Shown here piece after piece: positions 15,644-23,565 of a stretch of 30,693 nucleotides of DNA. The notes under the pieces were generated by a model that was not told the DNA's origin, did not search any database, and was given only the letters and a program-made list of their open reading frames with translations. Origin of the DNA: CAZRIT01 sp964600225. GTDB lineage: Bacteria > Bacillota > Clostridia > Christensenellales > CAG-138. How positions within the stretch are numbered: the stretch's first letter is position 1; the number at the start of each line of letters is the position of its first letter. The stretch spans positions 1 to 30,693 of the forward strand of contig CAZRIT010000016.1 of the NCBI GenBank assembly GCA_964600225.1. Direction: 5' to 3'. A program made the translations under genes and the position numbers.

Positions 15644-15750
15644 GGAGAGATTGCCATGCATTTGTGTTGCTGTCCAATTTGTCGGAAAAAAGAACAAACG
15701 GGAAACAATATACTTTTGTTGCGCCAACAAAATTCGCTGTGGTATAATCT
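15644..15750 (+). repeat. Decayed remnant of the duplication unit
   Basis: The 99 bases after cassette 2 resemble the 98-base linker after cassette 1: shared 'gttgc', an A-rich 'aaaagaa' stretch, 'ccaacaaa.t.cgctg' and then 'tataa' at the point where the next cassette would begin. So the duplicated unit was cassette plus linker, about 400 bases, and a third cassette has been lost. A short frame at 15657 (MHLCCCPICRKK...) has a ribosome site, AAGGAGAG, but I do not consider it a gene. Confidence 0.55.
15740..15748 (+). promoter_or_regulatory. Extended -10 promoter for ftsA-ftsZ
   Basis: TG-G-TATAAT is an exact extended -10 element (TATAAT at 15743-15748) about 33 bases before the TTG start. 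A weak -35, TTGCGC, lies at 15719-15724 with an 18-base spacer. It sits in the remnant of the upstream duplication. Confidence 0.6.
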
Positions 15751-15780
15751 CAATGTATATAGTTCGCGGAGGCATAACGT

Positions 15781-16965
15781 TTGAAATCCGCTGCGGTGCT
15801 CGATGTAGGAAGCTCAAAAATCGTCTGTCTGTGCGGTAGTTTTATCAATCGGAACGGTATGACGGTGCACGGCGTTTCCGTATGCCCCTACGTCGGCTAT
15901 CAAAACGGCGTTTTTTCGGATCACCGCGCGCTGCATACGGCCGTTGTTGACGCTGTGCGCAGCGTGGAGCAGGATACCAGGCAGCGCATCCACGAGATTG
16001 CCGTGTCGGTGCCTGCGCCGTTTTGCAAGCTGGTGCTCGGCGAAGCGACGCTGCCCGTGCGCGACAAATCGCGCCGCGTGACGGCCGCCGATATCGACGA
16101 GCTGATCTCGGCCTCCCTCGACAAGGCGGAATCCGACGGGTATGTGCTGATGCACTCCACGCCCGTGCGCTTTACCCTCAACGGGGAGACGTCCGCCGCC
16201 ACGCCCATCGGGGTCAAGGCGGACGAGGTTTCCGTGCAGGTTTCGCACATGTATGTGCAGCAGGAATTTGTGCGCACGCTCGAATCCATCCTGTCGGCCA
16301 TCGATGTGGAGCTTTCGATGTGCATGTCAAGCCAGCTTTGCAACGCTTTGACCGTCATCCCCGAAAAGGAGCGCGTGCGGCCCGCGGTACTCATCGACGT
16401 GGGCTATACGCACACCGACGTCAGCATCGTGGAAAGCGCGGCGCTGACCGCCGTGAAAGCCATCGATGTGGGCGGCAAGCACTTTGCATCGGATCTCGGA
16501 TTCGGGCTGGACGTCCCGTTGGAAACGGCCGAGCAGGTCAAGCGGCGGTATGTGTTCATGCAGGAACCGTTGAGCAGCACCGAAATCGTGCGCACGCCCA
16601 CGGGCCCCAAGCGCGTGGACCACAAGGTGATTCGGCTGATTATGGAAGCGCGCGCGGAGGAATTCTGCGCACTGCTGCGCGAGGCGATCACGACGCTCGG
16701 CGTCAGCTTGGACGCAAACCCCATCACCTATGTCACAGGCGGCGGGTTTGCCATGCAAAAGGGCGGCATGGAATACCTCAAGTCCGCCCTGCAGCTTGCG
16801 GTCAAGCGCGATACGCCGTGGGTGCAGGATATGGATACGCCCAACTACACAAGCGCCTTTGCCGCGCTGGATTTTGTCCTGCGCGCCAACGAAGAGGTGC
16901 TGGAGCCCTCCGAGCGATCGGGCGGCAAGCTGACGGATAGGTTGAAAAACTTCTTCATAAAATAA
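15781..16965 (+). CDS. ftsA: Cell division protein FtsA
   Basis: A 394-residue actin-fold ATPase that tethers FtsZ to the membrane and recruits the divisome. Visible: N-terminal phosphate loop (AVLDVGSSKIVCLCG), the 1C-domain region around residues 85-165 (VSVPAPFCKLVLGE, RRVTAADIDELI, GVKADEVSVQVSHM), VLIDVGYTHTDVSIV, AIDVGGKHFASDL, YVTGGGFAMQKG and a C-terminal amphipathic helix, LTDRLKNFFIK, the membrane-targeting sequence. TTG start with GGAGG eight bases ahead. It lies 12 bases before ftsZ. No ftsQ, mraZ or mur genes precede it; capsule genes do. Confidence 0.9.
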   Translation: MKSAAVLDVGSSKIVCLCGSFINRNGMTVHGVSVCPYVGYQNGVFSDHRALHTAVVDAVRSVEQDTRQRIHEIAVSVPAPFCKLVLGEATLPVRDKSRRVTAADIDELISASLDKAESDGYVLMHSTPVRFTLNGETSAATPIGVKADEVSVQVSHMYVQQEFVRTLESILSAIDVELSMCMSSQLCNALTVIPEKERVRPAVLIDVGYTHTDVSIVESAALTAVKAIDVGGKHFASDLGFGLDVPLETAEQVKRRYVFMQEPLSSTEIVRTPTGPKRVDHKVIRLIMEARAEEFCALLREAITTLGVSLDANPITYVTGGGFAMQKGGMEYLKSALQLAVKRDTPWVQDMDTPNYTSAFAALDFVLRANEEVLEPSERSGGKLTDRLKNFFIK

Positions 16966-16977
16966 GGGGGAGAAACC

Positions 16978-18276
16978 ATGTTTGAAACGGACTACGAAAA
17001 CGCATCGTTTGCCCACATAAAGGTCATCGGTGTCGGCGGGGCAGGCTGCAACGCCATCAACCGTATGGTGCAATACGGCCTGCGCGGCGTTGAATTCATT
17101 GCCATCAACACCGATCGGCAGGCGCTGTACCTTGCCAAGGCGGAGACCAAGATCCAGATCGGCGAAAAGCTGACCAAGGGTCTTGGCGCGGGCGCCGACC
17201 CCGAGATTGGCCGCAAGGCCGCCGAGGAAAGCCGCGAAATGATTATCGAGGCGCTGCGCGGCACCGACATGGCGTTTATTACCGCGGGCATGGGCGGCGG
17301 CACGGGCACGGGCGCAACCTCCATTGTGGCCGAATGCGCCAAGGAGCTGGGCGTGCTGTCCGTGGGCGTGGTGACCAAGCCCTTTACGTTTGAAGGCAAG
17401 GTGCGCATGCGCAACGCCGAAATCGGCATCGCCTCCCTCCGCCCCGCGCTGGATACGCTCATCACCATCCCCAACGACAAGCTGATCGACCTGGTCGGGC
17501 GCGCCAGCCTCCCCGATGCGCTGCGCGTGGCCGACGATGTGCTCCGTCAGGGCATACAGGGCATTTCCGACCTCATCGCGGTGCCCGCCATGATCAACCT
17601 GGACTTTGCGGACGTCAAAACCATCATGAAGGAAAAGGGCCTGGCCCACATGGGCATCGGCAACGCCTCGGGCGAAAAACGCGCCGCGGAGGCCGCGCGG
17701 CAGGCCATCGAAAGCCCGCTGCTGGAAACCAGCATCAACGGCGCGCGCGGCGTGCTGATGAACATCACGGGCGGCCCCGACCTGAGCCTGTTGGAGGTCA
17801 ACGAGGCGGCCGAGCTCATCAGCGAAAACGTCGATCCCGACGCCAACATCATCTTCGGTGCGGATATCGACGAGGCCATGGGCGATGCGCTGCGCATCAC
17901 CGTCATCGCCACGGGCTTCGACCGTGTGGACGCGGCGGGGCAAAGCGCCCCCATGTTTGGCTCCACGCCGTTTTCGTCCTCGTTCCGCCCCGTGCAGCAG
18001 CAGCCCTCCTTTGCGCCCAACCCGGGCCCCGCGCCCATGGGCGGTTCTCCCTTTGGCGGCGCGCCGATGCGCCCGCCGATGCCGCCGCAGCAGCCTGCGC
18101 CGCAGATGTTCTCCAGCGCCGCGTATGCGCCGCGCCGCCCCGTGCTCGCGGACGAACCCGTGGCCGCGCCCATCCCGCAGCAGCAGGAACCCGTATACGG
18201 CGAAAGCGACCTGAGGCGCGAATACACCGAAAAACCCAAAAACAAGCTGGACGTACCCGCCTTTTTGCGTAAATAA
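16978..18276 (+). CDS. ftsZ: Cell division protein FtsZ
   Basis: A 432-residue tubulin-like GTPase that forms the Z ring. Visible: VIGVGGAGCNAINRM (16-30), AINTDRQAL, GTP-binding G-box GMGGGTGTGA (104-113), TKPFTFEGKVR, NLDFADVKTIM (synergy/T7 loop) and the C-terminal peptide KLDVPAFLRK that binds FtsA. The G-box is followed by TSIVAEC where APVVAEI is usual, a mild divergence. The linker (about 325-415) is rich in Pro, Gln, Met and Gly. GGGGGAG precedes the ATG. Co-transcribed with ftsA and followed by a strong terminator. Confidence 0.97.
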   Translation: MFETDYENASFAHIKVIGVGGAGCNAINRMVQYGLRGVEFIAINTDRQALYLAKAETKIQIGEKLTKGLGAGADPEIGRKAAEESREMIIEALRGTDMAFITAGMGGGTGTGATSIVAECAKELGVLSVGVVTKPFTFEGKVRMRNAEIGIASLRPALDTLITIPNDKLIDLVGRASLPDALRVADDVLRQGIQGISDLIAVPAMINLDFADVKTIMKEKGLAHMGIGNASGEKRAAEAARQAIESPLLETSINGARGVLMNITGGPDLSLLEVNEAAELISENVDPDANIIFGADIDEAMGDALRITVIATGFDRVDAAGQSAPMFGSTPFSSSFRPVQQQPSFAPNPGPAPMGGSPFGGAPMRPPMPPQQPAPQMFSSAAYAPRRPVLADEPVAAPIPQQQEPVYGESDLRREYTEKPKNKLDVPAFLRK

Positions 18277-18301
18277 CGGGCAGCACATCCCGTGTCCATC
18301 C

Positions 18302-18340
18302 ACAGGCCGATTGCCATCCCGCAGTCGGCCTGTTTGTATG
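18302..18340 (+). terminator. Rho-independent terminator of ftsAZ
   Basis: ACAGGCCGA (18302-18310) pairs with TCGGCCTGT (18325-18333), followed by TTGTATGTTG. It lies 26 bases after the ftsZ stop. The remaining bases to 18458 hold no gene. Confidence 0.85.
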
Positions 18341-18458
18341 TTGTATACGCGCCGTGTTCCCGCTGTTTTTTTGTCGAATGCCGCGGTTCCCAATTGATCG
18401 GCCATGCTCGACAAAGGTTTCCGTTTATCCTTGTCACGCATTTGACTACGATAGAAAC

Positions 18459-19134
18459 ATGGCTGATTTTTTTGATCCCGATAACCCCTTCTCGCCAACC
18501 TGTCGGATCGTCATCGATCCCGCGCGCGCGGAGGTCACGCTGCTTGGCCCGCTTGCCGCGCATTTTGCCGCAACGCTTTCGCGGCAGGAGGACGGCGCGC
18601 TCATCGTCACGCTTGCGCCCGTGCGCACGAGCCTTGCATGGTGCTACCCCGAGGCGGACGCGCTGACGGGCGCGCTCGGCCGCGCGGCGTTTATCGAGCG
18701 TTTTTCGGCGTTCCTTGGACAGGGTGGCAGCCACGCGCTGCTGATTTGCGATGTGGACCGCTTTAAATCCGTAAACGACCGCTTCGGCCACCCCTGCGGC
18801 GATCGGGTGCTGCGCGCCATCGTCGCCAACCTGCACAGTGTACTGCGCGCCGACGATCTGATCGGCCGCATCGGCGGGGATGAGTTTGCCATTGCGCTCA
18901 AAAACGTTCCCTCGCGCGACGCGCTGCTGTCGCGCCTGCCCGCGCTGTGCCGCAGCCGCCCGTGCCCCGCTGCGAAACGGCGATACCGTGACCGTCAGCA
19001 TCGGCGGCGCCATGTTCCCTGCGGACGGCAGCACGTTTGACGCCCTGTACGAGCACGCCGATTTGGCGCTCTATGCCGCCAAGCGCGCGGGCCGCAACCG
19101 CTTTGCCTGTCATGGCGACGAAAAAAGCACATAG
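18459..19134 (+). pseudogene. Diguanylate cyclase (GGDEF), broken by a frameshift
   Basis: A cytoplasmic GGDEF protein of about 224 residues if repaired. Residues 1-65 are an unassigned N-terminus. The cyclase domain starts at DALTGALGRAAF (67); it has CDVDRFKSVNDRFGH, an RADD inhibitory-site motif (130-133) and an intact GGDEF at 139-143, so the ancestor could make c-di-GMP. Between about 18945 and 18970 the frame changes by one base (one extra base as read). The first frame runs on with Arg-rich junk to 19040, while the domain end (NGDTVTVSIGGAMFP...DLALYAAKRAGRNRF) continues in another frame to 19134. Ribosome site weak. It is either a recent pseudogene or an assembly error in a C/G-rich stretch. 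Confidence 0.78.
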
Positions 19135-19137
19135 AAA

Positions 19138-19161
19138 CAGGCGGGAGTCTCCCCCCGCCTG
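19138..19161 (-). terminator. Terminator between converging genes
   Basis: CAGGCGGG (19138-19145) pairs with CCCGCCTG (19154-19161). The T-rich tail (TTTCTATGTGCTTTTTT) is on the minus strand, so it mainly serves the sortase gene ending at 19200; the converging cyclase gene ends at 19134. Confidence 0.7.
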
Positions 19162-19199
19162 CTTCCTGTGCTTCCGCCGTACTGCGCCCGCCTGATGGA

Positions 19200-20081
19200 T
19201 CAAACCCTTTTTGCCACCACCACCAGCCGCCCGTCGTCGGCATGCTTGGAGCAGGTCACCAGCGTAATCAGCTCATCCCCCCATTGTATCGCGGGCGGCT
19301 CGTCCAGTATCGATCGCTCTGCAAGGCCCTGCGCATATGCCTCCATGGCCGCTTCATTGTCGATGTTGGAATAGTGGTAGAATTTGAACGCCGCCGACGG
19401 GTTGATCACCGTTTCATAGACGCACACCACCTCATACCGCCCCGTCCGCTTCATGGTATCGAAGGTGATGTAGCGGTGCGCCTCCAAAAACGCAGGGTCG
19501 AGATAGCCGTGCAGCGCGGCAAACATGGAGCCATCCTTCATGTTGTGGCCGTAGATGAGCAGGTTTGCGGGGCTGCCGCCGAGGATGCAGGTTTCCTCTG
19601 CAAACGGCAGCCCGCTCTTGCTGCGTTTCTTTTCAAAATTGTGATCGATGTAGTAGTGCTGTCGGCCGACGCTCTGCATGACGGGATAGTCCAGCTTGGT
19701 GCCGTCGATGCGTATCCAGCCGATCATATCGGTGTTTCGTTGCCAGAGCTTGGCGTACGCGGCCAGTGTTTCGGCCTCCGCGGCGGTGTGTACCAACGTG
19801 TGTTCCTCGGATGCCGCCGCCGTGCCGCCCGTTTCCGCCGTTGGTGCAGCCGCCAGACGCATCACGATGGGCAGCTCCGCGCCGAGCGCGGTACGCAGCG
19901 TTTGGATGCTCTCCCGTTCGCGCTGCCCGACGTACGCCTTGTACCCCAATCCGCCAAGGCTGATCAGCAGCGCCACGCCGCACGCGGCCATGGCAATGCC
20001 ACCGTTTTGCCACAGTCCCGCGGCCGCCGCCGACCTTGCTTGGTCGGCGGCGTCACGCAATCCCTTCTCCTTTGTACGCAT
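19200..20081 (-). CDS. srtB: Class B sortase
   Basis: A 293-residue membrane transpeptidase that joins surface proteins to the cell wall. One N-terminal transmembrane helix (about 28-47), then a linker and the sortase B domain (about 105-293): NTDMIGWIRIDGTKLDYPV, LLIYGHNM with catalytic H179, LITLVTCSKHADDGR with nucleophile C277 and R285. The domain is complete and of usual length. It lies seven bases after a gene ending in a VPQTG sorting signal, its obvious substrate. Clostridial SrtB enzymes (C. difficile) accept (S/P/N)xxTG-type signals, in line with VPQTG. Start ATG 20081. Confidence 0.92.
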   Translation of the reverse strand: MRTKEKGLRDAADQARSAAAAGLWQNGGIAMAACGVALLISLGGLGYKAYVGQRERESIQTLRTALGAELPIVMRLAAAPTAETGGTAAASEEHTLVHTAAEAETLAAYAKLWQRNTDMIGWIRIDGTKLDYPVMQSVGRQHYYIDHNFEKKRSKSGLPFAEETCILGGSPANLLIYGHNMKDGSMFAALHGYLDPAFLEAHRYITFDTMKRTGRYEVVCVYETVINPSAAFKFYHYSNIDNEAAMEAYAQGLAERSILDEPPAIQWGDELITLVTCSKHADDGRLVVVAKRV

Positions 20082-20087
20082 GCGGCG

Positions 20088-20981
20088 TTATCTTTTGTGC
20101 GCACGCTTCATGCATATCAGCACGATCCCCGCAATGGCGCACAGGCCGACGAGCGCAAAGATGAGCAGCCACAGGTCCGTCTCCTCGCCCGTTTGCGGCA
20201 CGTCGTCATCGGATGGCGGCGGCGTTGGCGTGGGCGCGGGCGTCGGCGTGGACGACAGGATGATTTCGCCATTTGCCGCAAGCGGCGCAGGACCTGCCGT
20301 AATGATGGCCGTGGAGGTCGTTGTGGGCGCGGGCCTCGGGGTTGGCGCCGCCTTTGGCGTGCCCGTGGGCGTGGCAGTGGGCGTGCCCGTTGGCCCGCTC
20401 GTTGGCGTGGCGGTGGGCGGAGCGGTCGGGGTCGCCGTAGGGGTCGCGGTGGGCGTTGGCGTTGGCGTGGGCAAAAGCGGCAGCATCACCCTTTTGATCT
20501 TTTCCGCGGTGATGAGCAAATCCACGCCCTGCGGAGAGCCCTCGCACACGGTATCGGACGGCGCAAACCCGTAGGTGCCGTTGACCGTATGCTCCTCGCC
20601 GTCGTAGGAGAAGCGGAACGAGCATGTCACCAGGATTTCCGCATCCGCGGTGATGCGCATCCTGCGGTTTTTGCTCTGGTACTCGTACGGGTACGCAGCG
20701 CTTTCCGAGCGGGTCAGCTTGCTCATCTCCACGCTTTGCCCGTTGACCTTGACGCTGATGTTTTCCACATCCACGTCGATCGGCTCGGTGCGCTGCGTTT
20801 CGTTGCCCGTGTTGGGATCGATCGTTTTGACGATAAAGTTCACCTTGCCCGCGCTGCGTACATCCACATGTCCGTATACCTTGCCCGAAGCCCCATTCTC
20901 ACCGTCGGCCAGGGCGGCGCTTACAAAATGGACGCTTATCAACATACAGATCAACATGGCGATCAGAATTCTCTTTTTCAC
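20088..20981 (-). CDS. Wall-anchored Thr/Pro-rich surface protein with VPQTG sorting signal
   Basis: About 297 residues. The signal peptide (KKRILIAMLICMLISVHFVSAALA) is followed by a globular region of about 140 residues with no family I recognise (beta-rich, VYGHVDVRSAGKVNFIVKT). Then come about 60 residues of Thr-Pro-rich stalk (repeated TPTATP-like units), a second short TP stretch, and the anchor: VPQTG, a hydrophobic helix (LWLLIFALVGLCAIAGIVLI) and the basic tail KRAHKR. The GTG at 20981 is chosen because GGGAGG lies seven bases before it and it starts a clean signal peptide; the frame stays open to 21260 without a plausible start. It forms an operon with the sortase and is its likely dedicated substrate. 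Confidence 0.82.
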   Translation of the reverse strand: MKKRILIAMLICMLISVHFVSAALADGENGASGKVYGHVDVRSAGKVNFIVKTIDPNTGNETQRTEPIDVDVENISVKVNGQSVEMSKLTRSESAAYPYEYQSKNRRMRITADAEILVTCSFRFSYDGEEHTVNGTYGFAPSDTVCEGSPQGVDLLITAEKIKRVMLPLLPTPTPTPTATPTATPTAPPTATPTSGPTGTPTATPTGTPKAAPTPRPAPTTTSTAIITAGPAPLAANGEIILSSTPTPAPTPTPPPSDDDVPQTGEETDLWLLIFALVGLCAIAGIVLICMKRAHKR

Positions 20982-21120
20982 CGTACATCCTCCCTTTCCA
21001 TTGCGTTTGTCCGATAGTTGCCTTGCGTTGCCAATTTTATGCGGCCTGTACGGGGAAAAGACGCGCGCGGCGCAATTCGTGCATTTATGCATGGTTGTGT
21101 ATGCTTTGGCCTGCGCAGCG

Positions 21121-21183
21121 CAAAAACGCGCCCGCCTTGCGGCGGACGCGTCAGGCCGGCGAAAAACTATGTTTTTCACCGGC
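21121..21183 (-). terminator. Double hairpin after the BTAD regulator gene
   Basis: First, a 13-base near-perfect inverted repeat (GCCGGCGAAAAAC with GTTTTTCACCGGC, 21155-21183, one mismatch). Then, on the minus strand, GCGTCCGCC-gcaa-GGCGGGCGC followed by GTTTTTG (21150-21121), a standard terminator. They end the pilus operon before the sortase-substrate gene. Bases 20982-21120 hold no gene and no clear promoter. Confidence 0.75.
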
Positions 21184-21204
21184 AAGAATTCTTTGACAGA
21201 TACC

Positions 21205-22485
21205 TTACGAATCCAGCTGTCTGAGCGTCTCCATATCGATCTCGCCCGAGCGCTGGGCAATGCGCTTTTCGGCGCGCTGTGTTTCGTACTTGTTCAGGCA
21301 CAGCGGGCGCAGCTTGTAGGAAAGCATCACCGAGGACTTGACATACTCCTGATAGAACGCCTTTTTGACGCGATCCATGACCATCTTGCCCGTTTCGTAG
21401 GTGACGGAGGGCAGGAGAATGACATACTGCATGGCGCTGTAGCGGGACATCGTATCCCCGCGGCGCAGGTTGTGCTGGGTGATGTTTTGCAGCTGCTTCA
21501 TGATGTTATCCAGCACCAGGCTGTCGAAGCGCTGCTCGTAGGTGTTGCTGATGGTCAGAAGCGCCAGGAACATGGTGCTGTTGTAGCGCTCGATCATGCG
21601 GCGCTGGAGCTGGTAGATTTCGCGGAATATCTCGTACTCGCACACGAATGCGCCCGTGCCTGCATCCTCCTCCTCCAGCATGTTCTGCACCTTTTCGATA
21701 TCGGCTTCCATCTCCTGATCGGCCTGTACGATCAGCTTGTACACCGCGCGGATCTCCTCCGACGGCTGTACGCCAAGCTGCTTATAGTGCAAATCCGTGG
21801 CAAAGTAGTATTGCGAAAGCGCCTCGCGCTTCTTGCCCGTTTTGACCAGCGCCATCATCAGCTCCAGATGCAGCCGTTCATCGAACATATCCACATCCAT
21901 GGCCTTGCGGCACACCTGCACGATCATATCGTACTCCTCCTCGACCTTTAGCAGGTCGATGAGGGTTACGACGCTTTCCAGATACAAATCGTGGTAGAAC
22001 ACGCTCTTGGGCACCACCCACATCTCCTCGGCGGAGTTGTTCAATAGCGGCCCCGTGTACAGTGTGAGCACCTGCAGGTACCGCTCGATCTGCTCGCGGT
22101 TGTTGAGTCCCGGCGTGCGCGCCTCCTGGCAGAGCCGTTCAAACTCGAACACGTCGATTTGGCAATCCAGGTTCGGGTTCCACTGGTAGGAGCCGCGCGC
22201 GGTGATGATGGAATTGGTCAGGTCCTCCAGCCCGCTCTGCTCCACAAGGCTGCGGTAGCGGTGCAGAAGCGTTCTCAGCGCGCTGGCGGGGTTGCTGCTT
22301 TCCGTCTCCGACCAGAGCATGTCCAGCAGTTCCTCGTGCGGCACGGCCCGATCCTTTTTGAGAATCAAATACTCCAAAAACAGGCAGGTCTTCTTGGCCT
22401 GTTTAAGCTGGCTTAGCACGACGTTTCCGCCGATGGTAATTTCAAAATTACCGAACATCTTGATTTTAATCTTTGCGTTGTTCAT
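21205..22485 (-). CDS. SARP/BTAD-type regulator with a degenerate GGDEF-like C-terminus
   Basis: A 426-residue protein. Residues 1-105 resemble the winged helix of AfsR/SARP regulators (IKMFGNFEITIGG, PHEELLDMLW, SALRTLLHRYRSLV). Residues about 110-255 match a bacterial transcriptional activation domain built of TPR-like helices (DVFEFERLC, LYTGPLL, EALSQYYFATDLHYKQLGVQPSEEI). Residues about 280-400 look like a GGDEF fold whose signature is gone: HNLRRGDTMSRYSAMQYVILLP has SAMQY where GGDEF would be, so no cyclase activity is expected; nucleotide sensing or a structural role is possible. AGAGGGGG precedes the ATG. Last gene of the pilus operon, 14 bases after pilT. The GGDEF-like call is an inference from pattern. 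Confidence 0.78.
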   Translation of the reverse strand: MNNAKIKIKMFGNFEITIGGNVVLSQLKQAKKTCLFLEYLILKKDRAVPHEELLDMLWSETESSNPASALRTLLHRYRSLVEQSGLEDLTNSIITARGSYQWNPNLDCQIDVFEFERLCQEARTPGLNNREQIERYLQVLTLYTGPLLNNSAEEMWVVPKSVFYHDLYLESVVTLIDLLKVEEEYDMIVQVCRKAMDVDMFDERLHLELMMALVKTGKKREALSQYYFATDLHYKQLGVQPSEEIRAVYKLIVQADQEMEADIEKVQNMLEEEDAGTGAFVCEYEIFREIYQLQRRMIERYNSTMFLALLTISNTYEQRFDSLVLDNIMKQLQNITQHNLRRGDTMSRYSAMQYVILLPSVTYETGKMVMDRVKKAFYQEYVKSSVMLSYKLRPLCLNKYETQRAEKRIAQRSGEIDMETLRQLDS

Positions 22486-22499
22486 GGTGCCCCCTCTTT

Positions 22500-23564
22500 T
22501 CAGCGTTGCTGCAATTTCTTTGCCATCAAATCGGCGTTGGTCGCGTACATGAGTGCGTTCTCTTTGGTAATGTTCCCTTCGTTGTACAAGCGCAGGATGT
22601 CGCTATCCATGGTGCGCATGCCCACATCGGCGCTTGCATAGATGACGTTGTCCATCTGGTGCACCTTGCCGTCGCGGATCATGTTTTGGATGGCGCTGTT
22701 GACCACCATGATCTCAAACGCGGCTTCCTGCCCGCCGTTGATCTTTGGCAGCAACTGTTGGGATACAACCGCGCGCAGCACCATGGAAAGCTGTACGCGT
22801 ATTTGCTGCTGCTGGTTGGCGGGGAACAAATCGATGATACGATCGATCGTCTTGGCCGCGCCATCGGTGTGCAGCGTGGACAGCACCAGCTGCCCCGTTT
22901 CGGCTGCCGTTACGGCAGTTTGTATGGTTTCAAAGTCCCGCATTTCGCCCACCAGTATCACATCGGGCACCTGCCTGAGCGCCGCGCGCAATGCGGACTT
23001 GTAGTTATCGGTATCGTGCTCAATCTCGCGCTGGCTGACCACGCTGTTTTTGTGCGGATGAATGAACTCGATCGGGTCCTCTATGGTGATAATATGGTCG
23101 CGATACGTTTCGTTGATGCGGTCGATGATGCAAGCCAGCGTGGTCGATTTGCCGCTGCCTGCAGGCCCCGTCACCAAAATGAGGCCCTTGCGCACCGAGG
23201 CAAGGCTGAGCACCTGCTCGGGAATGCGAAATTTCACGGGATCGGGCAGCGTAAACGATACGATGCGCAGCACCATGGCCATGGAATTCCTCTGCCGATA
23301 CGCGTTGCAGCGGAAGCGCCCCACGCCGTGCACGGAAAAGCTGAAGTCATCGTCGCCGTGCGAGAGCAGCCGCTGCGTGTTGCGTCCGTCCAGCTCATAC
23401 ACCTGCTTTAACAATAGCAGCGTATCGGCGGGCATGAGCCGTTCCTCCATCAAAGGCACCACCTCGCCCGCAATCTTGATGGAAACGTGCGTACCGGGGA
23501 TGATGAAGACATCGGAGCCCTTGCGCTCCATGGCCAGTTGCAAAATTTCCTTGATATCCGCCAT
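22500..23564 (-). CDS. pilT: PilT-type ATPase (twitching/retraction motor)
   Basis: A 354-residue hexameric ATPase of the type II/IV secretion family that disassembles pili. N-terminal PAS-like domain (1-100), then Walker A GPAGSGKS (133-140), Asp box TIEDPIEF (160-167), Walker B DVILVGEMRD (201-210) and His box STLHT (229-233). Length and the AIRNLIRE-like stretch, here SAIQNMIRDGKVHQM, are PilT-like, not PilB-like: no N1 domain and no zinc-binding cysteines. The ATG at 23564 follows GGGGGAG by eight bases. No PilB extension ATPase is present in the operon, so this is the only motor in the window. Confidence 0.92.
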   Translation of the reverse strand: MADIKEILQLAMERKGSDVFIIPGTHVSIKIAGEVVPLMEERLMPADTLLLLKQVYELDGRNTQRLLSHGDDDFSFSVHGVGRFRCNAYRQRNSMAMVLRIVSFTLPDPVKFRIPEQVLSLASVRKGLILVTGPAGSGKSTTLACIIDRINETYRDHIITIEDPIEFIHPHKNSVVSQREIEHDTDNYKSALRAALRQVPDVILVGEMRDFETIQTAVTAAETGQLVLSTLHTDGAAKTIDRIIDLFPANQQQQIRVQLSMVLRAVVSQQLLPKINGGQEAAFEIMVVNSAIQNMIRDGKVHQMDNVIYASADVGMRTMDSDILRLYNEGNITKENALMYATNADLMAKKLQQR

Positions 23565-23565
23565 G

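Noticed and set aside
15657..15780. Small open frame with AAGGAGAG before ATG 15657 (MHLCCCPICRKK...)
   Set aside because: It lies in the decayed copy of the cassette linker and has no recognisable product; more likely remnant than gene.
16327..18498. Very long minus-strand open frame (over 700 codons) opposite ftsA and ftsZ
   Set aside because: It is a shadow of strongly biased GC-rich codons in two well-identified genes; its His/Arg/Ala-rich translation resembles no family and lacks a ribosome site.
20380..20470. GT-rich low-complexity DNA as a possible recombination or regulatory element
   Set aside because: Explained by the Thr-Pro codon repeats of the stalk on the other strand.
19242..21017. 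Plus-strand open frame of 591 codons opposite the sortase and its substrate
   Set aside because: Antisense shadow; the Gly/Arg-rich stretch is only the complement of the Thr-Pro repeat.
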